From the NCBI RefSeq assembly GCF_035325925.1, contig NZ_DAOKZA010000008.1, forward strand, positions 1-64,000: DNA of 64,000 nt, in the 5' to 3' direction. The translations under genes were made by a program, and so were the position numbers. A model generated the notes under the pieces. That model was not told the origin of the DNA. It saw nothing but the letters and a program-made list of their open reading frames with translations, and did no database searches. Positions 25,683 through 34,359 of the stretch are shown here, piece after piece. Source of the DNA: Calidifontimicrobium sp035325925. GTDB taxonomy: Bacteria; Pseudomonadota; Gammaproteobacteria; Burkholderiales; Burkholderiaceae_C. How positions within the stretch are numbered: the first letter of the stretch is position 1; each line of letters starts with the position of its first letter.

Positions 25683-26735
25683 TCACTCCAGGCCCCGCAG
25701 CTTCGGATCGAGCGCGTCGCGCAGCGCGTCGGTCATCAGCGAGAACGCGGTGACGAACACCGCCATGAACAGCGTCGCGGCGGCGAGCTGCCACCAGTAG
25801 CCGAGGATCAGCTCGCTCTGCGCCTCGGCGAGCATCGTGCCCCAGCTCACCTGGTCGATCGGCACGCCCAGGCCGAGGTAGCTCAGGATCACCTCGGCCT
25901 TGATGAAGCCCACCGTGAGGATCGACAGCTGCACCAGGATCACGTGGCTGATGTTCGGCAGGATGTGGCGGAACATGCGGCTCGTCGCGCTGGCGCCGAT
26001 GGCCTGCGCGGCGCGCACGTACTCGCGCACCGCGTGCTTCATGAACTCGGCGCGCACCAGGCGGTAGATGCCGGTCCAGCCGGTCAGCCCGAGGATCAGC
26101 ACCACGGTGCCGATGCCGCGGCCGAACACCGCGGCGAAGGCGAAGATCAGCAGGATGCCCGGGATCGACGTGAACACGTTGTAGACCCACTCGAGCAGGT
26201 CGCCGACCTTGCCGCCGAAGAAGCCGGCGCAGGCGCCGAGCACGGTGCCGATCAGCGTGGCCACCACCGCGGCGGCGACGCCGACGAACACCGAGATCTC
26301 GGTGCCCTTGACCGCCTTGGCCAGCACGTCGCGGCCGAGCCGGTCGGCGCCGAAGGGCAGGGTCTCGCGCTTGGGGGCCTCCTCGGTGCGGTACTTGCGC
26401 GCGCGCTCCTCCCACTCGGCGTAGCGCGGCGCGAGCGGGTCGATGTCCGACAGGTCGACGTTCGGGCCCTCGGGCACGACGATCTCGCCCACCGCCTCGG
26501 GCGGGCGCGGCCCCAGCAGCGTCGGCGGCGCGCTGGGCACGCCGACCTCGCGCTGCCACTGCGACGCGACGAGCCCGGTGGCGGCCGCGACGATCAGCAG
26601 CAGGAACGCCGCGACGATCGCGAGCGAGACCATGCCCACGCGGTCGGCCCTGAAGCGCCGCCACGCCGCGTGCCAGACGCCTTCGGAGCGTTCCGCCTCG
26701 GGCGCGGCCGCGTAGGGAGCGACGATGCTGCTCAT
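25683..26735 (-). CDS. yejE: Peptide ABC transporter permease (YejE/DppC-like)
   Basis: A 350-residue permease with an N-terminal helix (about residues 38-60), a large soluble insert containing 'LAPRYAEWEERARKYRTEE', then the BPD_transp_1 domain with the EAA coupling loop 'YVRAAQAIGASATSRMFRHILPN'. The insert and 'LPFGADRLGRDVLAKAVKG' match YejE. Its start overlaps the yejB-like stop (ATGA). It forms the membrane channel of a peptide importer with the next gene upstream. Confidence 0.92.
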   Translation of the reverse strand: MSSIVAPYAAAPEAERSEGVWHAAWRRFRADRVGMVSLAIVAAFLLLIVAAATGLVASQWQREVGVPSAPPTLLGPRPPEAVGEIVVPEGPNVDLSDIDPLAPRYAEWEERARKYRTEEAPKRETLPFGADRLGRDVLAKAVKGTEISVFVGVAAAVVATLIGTVLGACAGFFGGKVGDLLEWVYNVFTSIPGILLIFAFAAVFGRGIGTVVLILGLTGWTGIYRLVRAEFMKHAVREYVRAAQAIGASATSRMFRHILPNISHVILVQLSILTVGFIKAEVILSYLGLGVPIDQVSWGTMLAEAQSELILGYWWQLAAATLFMAVFVTAFSLMTDALRDALDPKLRGLE

Positions 26736-27670
26736 CGCAGCACCACGCGCGGGTCGACCAGCTTGTACAGCACGTCGGTCAGGAGGTTGATGAACATCGT
26801 CAGCACCGCCACGTACACCGTCACCGCCTGGATCACCGGGTAGTCGCTGCGGTTGACCGCCAGCAGCACCTCGCGACCCAGGCCGGGAATCGAGAAGAAC
26901 ACCTCGATCAGGAACGAGCCGACGAAGATGCCCGGCAGCGCCAGCGCGACGTTGGTCAGGATCGGGATCATCGCGTTGCGCAGCACGTGCTTGAGCAGCA
27001 CGCTGCGCTCGGTCAGGCCCTTGGCGCGCGCGGTGCGCACGTAGTCCTGGCCGATCTCGTCGAGGAAGAAGGTGCGGTACAGCCGCGTCTGCGGCGCCAG
27101 CCCCACGGCCACCGCCAGCAGCACCGGCAGCGGCGTGTACACGCTCAGGTTGGTCCAGAAGCTGTCGCTCCAGCCCTGCACCGGGAACCAGCCGAGCTGG
27201 AAGCCGAACAGGTACTGGCCGACGATGATGTAGACGAGGAAGCTGATCGACAGCGCCACCGTGGTGACGACCATCACTGCGCGATCGGTCAGCGAGCCGC
27301 GCACGTAGGCCACCGCCATCGCGATCGGGATCGCCAGTGCGGTGTCGAGGATCAGGATCGGCACCATCACGGTCAGCGTCGCCGGCAGCCGCGTCGCGAA
27401 CAGGTTGGCCACCGACTCGTTGGTGGCCCAGCTCTTGCCCCAGTCGAAGGTGACGATCTGCTTGACGAAGATGCCCAGCTGCACCCACCAGGGCTCGTTC
27501 AGGCCCAGTTGCTGGCGGATCGCGTTGACCTGCTCCTCGCTGGCGTTGAGGCCGCCGAGGATCTCGGCGGGGTCGCCGCCGAAGAACTTGAACAGCACGA
27601 ACACCAGCAGCACGACGCCGGCCAGCGTCGGGATCATCTGCCACAGGCGCCGGATCAGGTAGGCCGCCAT
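26732..27670 (-). CDS. yejB: Peptide ABC transporter permease (YejB/DppB-like)
   Basis: A 312-residue, six-helix permease starting 'MAAYLIRRLWQMIPTLAGVVLLVFVLF', with the EAA loop 'YVRTARAKGLTERSVLLKHVLRNAMIP' and the ending 'LLTDVLYKLVDPRVVLR'. It is the first gene of the minus-strand transporter operon. The 220-bp space upstream separates it from two plus-strand binding-protein genes, a common divergent layout for such systems. Confidence 0.93.
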   Translation of the reverse strand: MAAYLIRRLWQMIPTLAGVVLLVFVLFKFFGGDPAEILGGLNASEEQVNAIRQQLGLNEPWWVQLGIFVKQIVTFDWGKSWATNESVANLFATRLPATLTVMVPILILDTALAIPIAMAVAYVRGSLTDRAVMVVTTVALSISFLVYIIVGQYLFGFQLGWFPVQGWSDSFWTNLSVYTPLPVLLAVAVGLAPQTRLYRTFFLDEIGQDYVRTARAKGLTERSVLLKHVLRNAMIPILTNVALALPGIFVGSFLIEVFFSIPGLGREVLLAVNRSDYPVIQAVTVYVAVLTMFINLLTDVLYKLVDPRVVLR

Positions 27671-27890
27671 CGATGCACCACTCCATGTGGGCGCGCCGGC
27701 TCGTGGCCGGCGCGCCCCGTTCTCGGGATGCGCGAGTGTAGGGCCGCCGCCGCCCGGCCCCGGTGCGCGTTTGCCCGGCCATGCCGCCCGGCGGCGCAGC
27801 GGGCAATTCCGGGTGCGGGGGCGGCGCGCGCGCCGCTAGACTGCGCGCTTTTCGGCAGGCGACGCCGGCGATCCCGGCGCGTCGTGGGCG

Positions 27891-29702
27891 ATGAGGCACG
27901 GGTTCGCAATACTGCTGGCGCTGATCACGAGTTGCGCGCTGGCGATGTCCGCAGCGTGGGCGCAGCCGGTCAAGGTGCTGCGCTACGCGTTTCCGATCGC
28001 CGAGACCAGCTTCGACCCGGCGCAGATCACCGACCTGTACTCGCGCACCGTCGTCTCGAGCATCTTCGAAGCGCCGCTGGAGTTCGAATTCCTCGCCAGC
28101 CCGGCGCGCATGCGGGCGAACACGCTGGCGACGATGCCCGAGGTCTCGGACGACTGGCGCACCTTCACCTTCCGCGTCAGGCCCGGCATCTTCTTCGCCG
28201 ACGACCCGGCGTTCAGCGGCCGCCCGCGCGAGCTGACCGCGGCCGACTACGTCTACTCGCTCAAGCGCCACTACGACCCGCGCTGGAAGAGCGGCAACCT
28301 GTACCTGCTCGAGAACGACAGGATCCTCGGCCTGTCGGAGCTGCGCCGCGAGGCGCTCGACCAGCGGCAGCCGTTCGACTACGACCGCGAGGTCGAGGGC
28401 CTGCGCACGCTCGACCGTTACACCTTCCAGGTGCGGCTGGCCGAGCCCAAGCCGCGCTTCCTGTACCACTTCACCGACCCGTCGTTCACGGGCGCGCTGG
28501 CGCGCGAGGTGGTCGAGCACTACGGCGAGCGCATCGGCGAGCACCCGGTGGGCACCGGGCCGTTCCGCCTCGCGCAGTGGCGGCGCAGCTCGCTGATGGT
28601 GCTCGAGCGCAACCCCGGCTACCGCGAGGTGCGCTACGACGAACATCCCGGCGCCGACCAGCCGCGGCTCGTCGCGGTCGCGCGCGCGTTCGCCGGACGG
28701 CGGCTGCCGATGATCGACCGCGTCGAGATCTCGGTCATCGAGGAACCGCAGCCGCGCTGGCTGTCGTTCCTCAACGAGGAGCAGGACCTGCAGGAGCAGG
28801 TGCCGGCCGAGTTCGCGCACATCGCGCTGCCGAACAACCAGCTCGCGCCGAACCTGGCCAAGCGCGACATCACGATGGTGCGTTACCCGCGCGCCGACGT
28901 CGCGGTGTCGTACTTCGCGATGGAGCACCCGCTGGTCGGCGGCTACGAGCCGCGCCAGGTCGCGCTGCGCCGCGCGATCGCGCTGGCGGTCGACGTCGAG
29001 CGCGAGATCCGGCTGGTGCGCCGCGGTCAGGCGATTCCGGCGCAGTCGCCGATCGCGCCGCAGACCTGGGGCTACGACCCGGCGTTCAAGTCGGAGATGA
29101 GCGAGTACAACGTGGCGCGCGCGAAGGCGCTGCTCGATCTGCACGGGTACGTCGACCGCGACGGCGACGGCTGGCGCGAACAGCCCGACGGGCGGCCGCT
29201 CGTGCTCGAGTACGCGACGCAGCCCGACCAGCAGTCGCGCCAGCTGATCGAGCAGTGGCGGCGCAACATGAGCGCGATCGGCATCCGCATCGAGTTCGTC
29301 ACCGCCAAGTGGCCCGAGAACCTGAAGGCCAGCCGCGCCGGCCAGCTGATGATGTGGGGCGTCGGCTGGAGCGCCGGCGCCCCCGACGGCGACACCTTCC
29401 TCGCGCTGGGCTACGGCCCGAACAAGGGCCAGGCCAACCACGCGCGCTTCGACCTGCGCGCGTTCAACGCGCTGTACGAGAAGCAGCGCGCGTTGCCCGA
29501 CGGGCCCGAGCGGCTGGCGCTGATGAACGAGGCGAAGAAGCTGATGATCGCGTACATGCCGTACAAGGTGCACGCGCACCGCATCTTCACCGACCTGGCT
29601 CACCCGTGGGTCAAGGGCTACCACCGCAACATCTTCGTGCGCGACTTCTGGAAGTACGTCGACGTCGACATGGACGAGCGCGCGCGCAGGATGGGCCGGT
29701 GA
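27891..29702 (+). CDS. Peptide ABC transporter substrate-binding protein (family 5), copy 1
   Basis: A 603-residue protein with a signal peptide ending 'MSAAWAQ' (about residue 24) and the SBP_bac_5 fold: 'FPIAETSFDPAQITDLYSRT' at the N-terminus, 'HPVGTGPFRLAQWRRSSLMVLERNP' and 'AKALLDLHGYVDRDGDGWRE' further on. It captures a peptide-like solute in the periplasm for the divergent YejBEF-like transporter. The gene is followed 136 bp later by a close paralogue, so the pair probably arose by tandem duplication. A TAGACT element 49 bp before the ATG may be its -10. Confidence 0.9.
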   Translation: MRHGFAILLALITSCALAMSAAWAQPVKVLRYAFPIAETSFDPAQITDLYSRTVVSSIFEAPLEFEFLASPARMRANTLATMPEVSDDWRTFTFRVRPGIFFADDPAFSGRPRELTAADYVYSLKRHYDPRWKSGNLYLLENDRILGLSELRREALDQRQPFDYDREVEGLRTLDRYTFQVRLAEPKPRFLYHFTDPSFTGALAREVVEHYGERIGEHPVGTGPFRLAQWRRSSLMVLERNPGYREVRYDEHPGADQPRLVAVARAFAGRRLPMIDRVEISVIEEPQPRWLSFLNEEQDLQEQVPAEFAHIALPNNQLAPNLAKRDITMVRYPRADVAVSYFAMEHPLVGGYEPRQVALRRAIALAVDVEREIRLVRRGQAIPAQSPIAPQTWGYDPAFKSEMSEYNVARAKALLDLHGYVDRDGDGWREQPDGRPLVLEYATQPDQQSRQLIEQWRRNMSAIGIRIEFVTAKWPENLKASRAGQLMMWGVGWSAGAPDGDTFLALGYGPNKGQANHARFDLRAFNALYEKQRALPDGPERLALMNEAKKLMIAYMPYKVHAHRIFTDLAHPWVKGYHRNIFVRDFWKYVDVDMDERARRMGR

Positions 29703-29709
29703 AGATCCC

Positions 29710-29770
29710 CCCGAAGCGTCCTTCGGGCGCCTCCCCCCGGGGGGCGGCGCCGGCGGACCGGCGAAGCCGG
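29710..29770. repeat. Cluster of GC-rich hairpins between the two binding-protein genes
   Basis: Three self-complementary elements follow the first gene's stop: CCCGAAG-CGTC-CTTCGGG (29710-29727), CCCCCCGGGGGG (29733-29744) and CCGGC-GAA-GCCGG (29758-29770). There is no U-tract for a classical terminator. The pattern resembles dispersed extragenic hairpin repeats of high-GC betaproteobacteria; a similar GGC-GAA-GCC hairpin lies at 58128-58142. Confidence 0.65.
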
Positions 29771-29838
29771 ATCCGCGGCGTCCGCCGCAGGGGGTTGCGG
29801 TCGGTCGGCCGAAATGGCTCGCTGGCGGAAGGGGTGTG

Positions 29839-31665
29839 ATGGCGATGGCAGGGCGGGCGTGGGGTCGATGGTGCCGGGCGGCGGGCGTCGCGCTGCTGGC
29901 GCTGGCCATGGTGCTGGACGCGCAGGCGCAGGACGGCGCGCGGCCGAAGGTGCTGCGCGTCGCGTTCCCGGTGGCCGAGACCGGGTTCGACCCGGCGCGC
30001 ATCGTCGACCTGTACTCGCGCACCGTCACGCCGCACATCTTCGAGGCGCTGTACGCCTACGACCACCTCGCGCGCCCGTTCCGCATCGTGCCGCTGACCG
30101 CCGCGGGCATGCCCGAGCACTCGCCCGACTTCCGCACCTGGACCGTGCGGCTGAGGCCCGGCATCTTCTTTGCCGATGACCCGGCGTTCAAGGGCCAGCG
30201 CCGCGAGCTGGTCGCCGCCGACTACGTCTACAGCTTCAAGCGCATCGTCGACCCGGCCAACAAGAGCCCGGTGGTGGCCGGCATCCTCGACCAGAAGTTC
30301 GTCGGCCTCAACGCGCTGCGCGACGACGCCGTGAAGCACAACAGGCCGTTCGACTACGACCGCCCGATCGAGGGCCTGAAGGCGCTCGACCGCTACACGA
30401 TCCGCTTCGAGCTCGAGGAGCCGCGCCCGCGTTTCATCGAGGTGCTCGCCACCGGTGACCTGTTCGGCGCCGTCGCGCGCGAGGTCGTCGAGCACTACGG
30501 CGACGACATCCCGGCGCACCCGGTGGGCACCGGGCCGTTCCGGCTGGCGCAGTGGCGGCGCTCGTCGCTGATCGTGCTCGAGCGCAACCCGCAGTTCCGC
30601 GAGATGGTCTACGACGCCCGGCCCGCGCCCGACGACGCTGCGGGCCAGGCGCTGCTGGCGCGCTTCAAGGGCCGGCGCCTGCCGATGGTCGACCGCGTCG
30701 AGATCTCGATCATCGAGGAATCGCAGCCGCGCTGGCTGGCGTTCCTCAACGGCCAGATCGACCTGATCAGCGTGCCCGCCGAGTTCATCAACCAGGCGAT
30801 GCCCGGCGGCCAGGTGGCGCCGAACCTGGCCAGGCAGGGCATCCGCGGGTACCGCACGGTCAACGCCGACAGCGCGTTCACCTACTTCAACATGGACGAC
30901 CCGGTGCTCGGCGGCTACACGCCCGACCGCATCGCGCTGCGCCGCGCGATCGCGCTGGCGATCGACGTCGAGCGCGAGATCCGCCAGGTGCGCCGCGGCC
31001 AGGCGGTCGTCGCGCAGTCGCCGGTGGTGCCGCACACCAGCGGCTACGACCCGAAGTTCAAGAGCGAGAACGGCGACCACGACCCGGCGCGCGCCAAGGC
31101 GCTGCTCGACCTGTACGGCTACGTCGACCGCGACGGCGACGGCTGGCGCGACCTGCCCGACGGCCGGCCGCTGGTGCTCGAGATCGCGACGCAGCCCGAC
31201 CAGCTCAGCCGCCAGTTCGACGAGCTGTGGAAGAAGAACATGGAGGCCGTGGGCATCCGCGTGAAGTTCTTCCCCGGCAAGTGGCCCGAGCAGCTGCGCG
31301 CCGCGCGCGCCGGCAAGCTGCAGCTGTGGACGCTGGGCAGCTCGGCCGCCGCGCCCGACGGCCAGGGCTCGCTGGCGCGGCTGTACGGGCCGCAGGCCGG
31401 TTCGCAGAACCTGGCACGTTTCAAGAACGACGCCTTCGATGCGATCTACGACCGCATGCAGGTGCTGCCCGACGGCCCCGAGCGAGACGCGCTGTTCCTC
31501 GAGGCCAAGCGCATCGCGGTGGCCTACATGCCGATGAAGTACACGGTGCACCGCATCAGCAACGACCTGACGCAGCCGCGCCTGGTCGGCTACCGCCGCC
31601 CGCTGTTCTGGCAGGAGTGGTGGCACATGGTCGACATCGACGAGGCGGCCGGCGCCGACCGCTGA
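29839..31665 (+). CDS. Peptide ABC transporter substrate-binding protein (family 5), copy 2
   Basis: A 608-residue paralogue of the preceding protein, sharing long blocks such as 'VVEHYG', 'HPVGTGPFRLAQWRRSSL', 'LPMVDRVEISIIEE' and 'GYVDRDGDGWRD'. A signal peptide ends near 'VLDAQAQ'. The regions around residues 250-300, where these proteins contact ligand, differ more, suggesting a second substrate range for the same transporter. ATG 29839 is used here; ATG 29845 is also possible. Confidence 0.9.
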   Translation: MAMAGRAWGRWCRAAGVALLALAMVLDAQAQDGARPKVLRVAFPVAETGFDPARIVDLYSRTVTPHIFEALYAYDHLARPFRIVPLTAAGMPEHSPDFRTWTVRLRPGIFFADDPAFKGQRRELVAADYVYSFKRIVDPANKSPVVAGILDQKFVGLNALRDDAVKHNRPFDYDRPIEGLKALDRYTIRFELEEPRPRFIEVLATGDLFGAVAREVVEHYGDDIPAHPVGTGPFRLAQWRRSSLIVLERNPQFREMVYDARPAPDDAAGQALLARFKGRRLPMVDRVEISIIEESQPRWLAFLNGQIDLISVPAEFINQAMPGGQVAPNLARQGIRGYRTVNADSAFTYFNMDDPVLGGYTPDRIALRRAIALAIDVEREIRQVRRGQAVVAQSPVVPHTSGYDPKFKSENGDHDPARAKALLDLYGYVDRDGDGWRDLPDGRPLVLEIATQPDQLSRQFDELWKKNMEAVGIRVKFFPGKWPEQLRAARAGKLQLWTLGSSAAAPDGQGSLARLYGPQAGSQNLARFKNDAFDAIYDRMQVLPDGPERDALFLEAKRIAVAYMPMKYTVHRISNDLTQPRLVGYRRPLFWQEWWHMVDIDEAAGADR

Positions 31666-31741
31666 GCCGCCGCACCGTGCGCGTGCCGGTTGAGGGTCCG
31701 CCACGGTGTGCGGCTTCGCGCGTCGCGGGCACACTGCGGGC

Positions 31742-33769
31742 ATGACCCTGCCCGAACCCCGCATCCACACCTACCTGCGCTGGCTGCGCGAGCAGCGCGG
31801 CCTGCACTTCTCGGCCGACGACCCGGCGGCCTACGACACGCTGTGGCGCTGGTCGACGACCGACCTCGAGGCCTTTTGGCGCTCGATCTGGGACTACTTC
31901 GACCTGCGATCGGCCACCCCGTTCGAGCGCGTGCTCGCCGACGCGACGATGCCCGGCGCGCGCTGGTTCCCGGGCGCGACGCTCAACTACGCCGCGCAGG
32001 TGATGCGCCACGCCGACGCCGCGCACGCTGCCGGCCACCCGGCGATCGTGCACGCCGACGAGCACATGCTCGCCCGCGGCGAGATCGGCCACGTGCCGTG
32101 GCCCGGGCTGCGGCGGCAGGTCGCGTCGCTGGCCGGCCGCCTGCGCGCGATGGGCGTCGCCCCCGGCGACCGCGTCGTCGCCGTGCTGCCGAACGTGCCT
32201 GAGACGGTGGTCGCGTTCCTCGCGTGCGCCAGCATCGGCGCGGTGTGGTCGGTGTGCTCGCCCGACATGGGCCCGGTGGCGGTGCTCGACCGCTTCCGTC
32301 AGATCGAGCCCAAGGTGCTGATCGCCGGCGACGGCTACGTCTTCGGCGGCGTCGCGCACGACCGCCGCGCGCTGCTGCACCAGCTGCTGGCCGAGCTGCC
32401 CGGCGTCGCCGACGTGATCGTCTGGCCGCGGCTCGACGCCGGCACCGACCCCGCCGACTTCGCCGCCGCGCACCGTCGCGCGCACGACCTGCGCGCGCTG
32501 CTGGCCGACGACGCCGCCTTCGCCGCGCTGCCGCTGCCCTTCGACCACCCGCTGTGGATCGTCTACTCGAGCGGCACCACCGGGCTGCCGAAGGCCATCG
32601 TGCACGGCCACGGCGGCGTGGTGCTCGAGGCGCTCAAGCTGGGCGTGCTGCACAACGACCTCGGGTCGTCGGTCGACACCGGCGAGCGCTTCCACTGGTA
32701 CAGCTCGACCGGCTGGATCATGTGGAACTGCCAGGTCGGCGGGCTGCTCGGCGGCAGCACGATCTGCCTGTTCGACGGCAGCCCGGCCGGCCCGGCGGGC
32801 CGCCCCGACTGGACCACGCTGTGGCGCTTCGCCGGGCTGGCCGGTGCGACCTTCTTCGGCGCCGGGGCGGCGTTCTACGCGTCGTGCCTGAAGGCCGACG
32901 TGCGCCCGCAGGACGTGGCCGACCTGCGCGCGCTGCGCGCGGTCGGCAGCACCGGCTCGCCGCTGGCCGTCGAGGGCTACCGCTGGATCTGGGACCGGCT
33001 GCCGAAGGTCGACGGCGAGCGCATCTGGCTGACGCCGATCTCCGGCGGCACCGACTTCGCCGGTGCCTTCATCGCCGGGCTGCGCACGCTGCCGGTGGTC
33101 GAGGGCGAGATGCAGTGCCGCTGCCTCGGCGCCGCGGTCGAGGCCTGGGACGAGCAAGGCCGCGCGCTGGTCGACGAGGTCGGCGAGCTGGTGTGCACGC
33201 GGCCGATGCCGTCGATGCCGCTGTACCTGTGGGGCGATGCCGACGGCGCGCGGCTGCGCGACAGCTACTTCGACGTGTACCCGGGCGTGTGGCGGCACGG
33301 CGACTGGATCCGCATCACGCCGCGCGGCGGCGCGGTCATCTACGGGCGCAGCGACGCGACGATCAACCGCCACGGCATCCGCATGGGCACCGCCGAGCTG
33401 TACCGCGCCGTCGAGGCGCTGCCCGAGGTCGTCGACAGCCTGGTCGTCGACCTCGAGTACCTCGGCCGCGAGAGCTACATGCCGCTGTTCGTCGTGCTGC
33501 GCGACGGCCTGGTGCTCGACGACGCGCTCGCGCAGCGCGTCAAGGCGGTGATCCGCGAGGCGCTGTCGCCGCGCCACGTGCCCAACGAGGTGTGGCAGGT
33601 GCGGGCCGTGCCGCGCACGCTGTCGGGCAAGAAGATGGAGCTGCCGGTGAAGAAGCTGCTGCTCGGCGCCGACGCGGCGCAGGTGATGAACCGCGACGCG
33701 ATGGCCAACGCCGACTGCGTCGACTGGTTCGTCGAGTTCGCGCGGCGGCGCGCGCAGGCCGGCGGCTGA
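31742..33769 (+). CDS. Acetoacetate-CoA ligase
   Basis: A 675-residue ANL-family enzyme with the adenylation motif 'IVYSSGTTGLPKAIVHGHGG', 'GSTGSPLAVEGYRWI' and 'GRSDATINRHGIRMGTAELYRAVE'. The catalytic lysine is in 'LSGKKMELPVKKLL'. Length and the N-terminal 'FWRSIWDYFDL' are typical of acetoacetyl-CoA synthetase, which activates acetoacetate with ATP and CoA, linking ketone or PHB metabolism to central pathways. It stands alone, with no thiolase or PHB gene adjoining. Confidence 0.93.
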   Translation: MTLPEPRIHTYLRWLREQRGLHFSADDPAAYDTLWRWSTTDLEAFWRSIWDYFDLRSATPFERVLADATMPGARWFPGATLNYAAQVMRHADAAHAAGHPAIVHADEHMLARGEIGHVPWPGLRRQVASLAGRLRAMGVAPGDRVVAVLPNVPETVVAFLACASIGAVWSVCSPDMGPVAVLDRFRQIEPKVLIAGDGYVFGGVAHDRRALLHQLLAELPGVADVIVWPRLDAGTDPADFAAAHRRAHDLRALLADDAAFAALPLPFDHPLWIVYSSGTTGLPKAIVHGHGGVVLEALKLGVLHNDLGSSVDTGERFHWYSSTGWIMWNCQVGGLLGGSTICLFDGSPAGPAGRPDWTTLWRFAGLAGATFFGAGAAFYASCLKADVRPQDVADLRALRAVGSTGSPLAVEGYRWIWDRLPKVDGERIWLTPISGGTDFAGAFIAGLRTLPVVEGEMQCRCLGAAVEAWDEQGRALVDEVGELVCTRPMPSMPLYLWGDADGARLRDSYFDVYPGVWRHGDWIRITPRGGAVIYGRSDATINRHGIRMGTAELYRAVEALPEVVDSLVVDLEYLGRESYMPLFVVLRDGLVLDDALAQRVKAVIREALSPRHVPNEVWQVRAVPRTLSGKKMELPVKKLLLGADAAQVMNRDAMANADCVDWFVEFARRRAQAGG

Positions 33770-33788
33770 GCCGCCGGCGGCGCGCCGC

Positions 33789-34220
33789 TCAGCGATGCGC
33801 CAGCGCGACGATCGCCGCCGCCGGCACCGCGCCCGACTGGCGCGCCACCTCGCGTCCGCGCTGCAGCTTCACCAGCGTCGGGATGCTGCGGATGCCGAAG
33901 CGCGCCGCGGTGCGCTGCGCCTCGTCGCTGTTGACCTTCACCAGCAGCGCGCGGCCCTTGAGCTGGCGCGCGGCCTGTTCGAACTGCGGCGCCATCGTGC
34001 GGCACGGGCCGCACCAGGGGGCCCAGAAGTCGACCAGCACCGGCAGATCGGTGGCTCCGACGAACGCGTCGAAGCCGCGGTCGTCGAGCTCGACCGGGCG
34101 GCCGTCGAGCAGGGCGTGGCCGCATTTGCCGCACACCGGGTCTTCGCCCAGGCGCGGCGTGGGGATGCGGTTGGTCGCGCCGCAGCGGGCGCAGGCGACG
34201 TGGGCGGTGGGCTGGTCCAT
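33789..34220 (-). CDS. trxC: Thioredoxin 2
   Basis: A 143-residue protein with an N-terminal zinc finger (C-x2-C and C-x2-C: 'CARCG' and 'CGKCG', residues 10-33) followed by a thioredoxin domain with the active site 'WCGPC'. This layout defines TrxC, an oxidative-stress-linked cytosolic disulfide reductase. ATG 34220 gives 'MDQPTAHVACARCG'; an upstream ATG at 34232 is possible. It is convergent with the acetoacetate-CoA ligase gene. Confidence 0.95.
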   Translation of the reverse strand: MDQPTAHVACARCGATNRIPTPRLGEDPVCGKCGHALLDGRPVELDDRGFDAFVGATDLPVLVDFWAPWCGPCRTMAPQFEQAARQLKGRALLVKVNSDEAQRTAARFGIRSIPTLVKLQRGREVARQSGAVPAAAIVALAHR

Positions 34221-34359
34221 GCGAGGGCACATGGCGCCGGCGGTGGCGTTTGCAACCCCTCGCCTGCCTGGCGCCGCCGCGCGCGGCGGCGTGCATTCGT
34301 GCCTCGCCGCCCGGGCCGCGGCGGCGTAGGCTGCCGCGCGTTCGCGCCGATAGCCCGAC

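Noticed and set aside
26736..30038. Minus-strand frame running from the binding-protein genes into yejE
   Set aside because: Only the last 350 codons (yejE) show family motifs; the upstream part is antisense to yejB (out of frame) and to the binding-protein genes.
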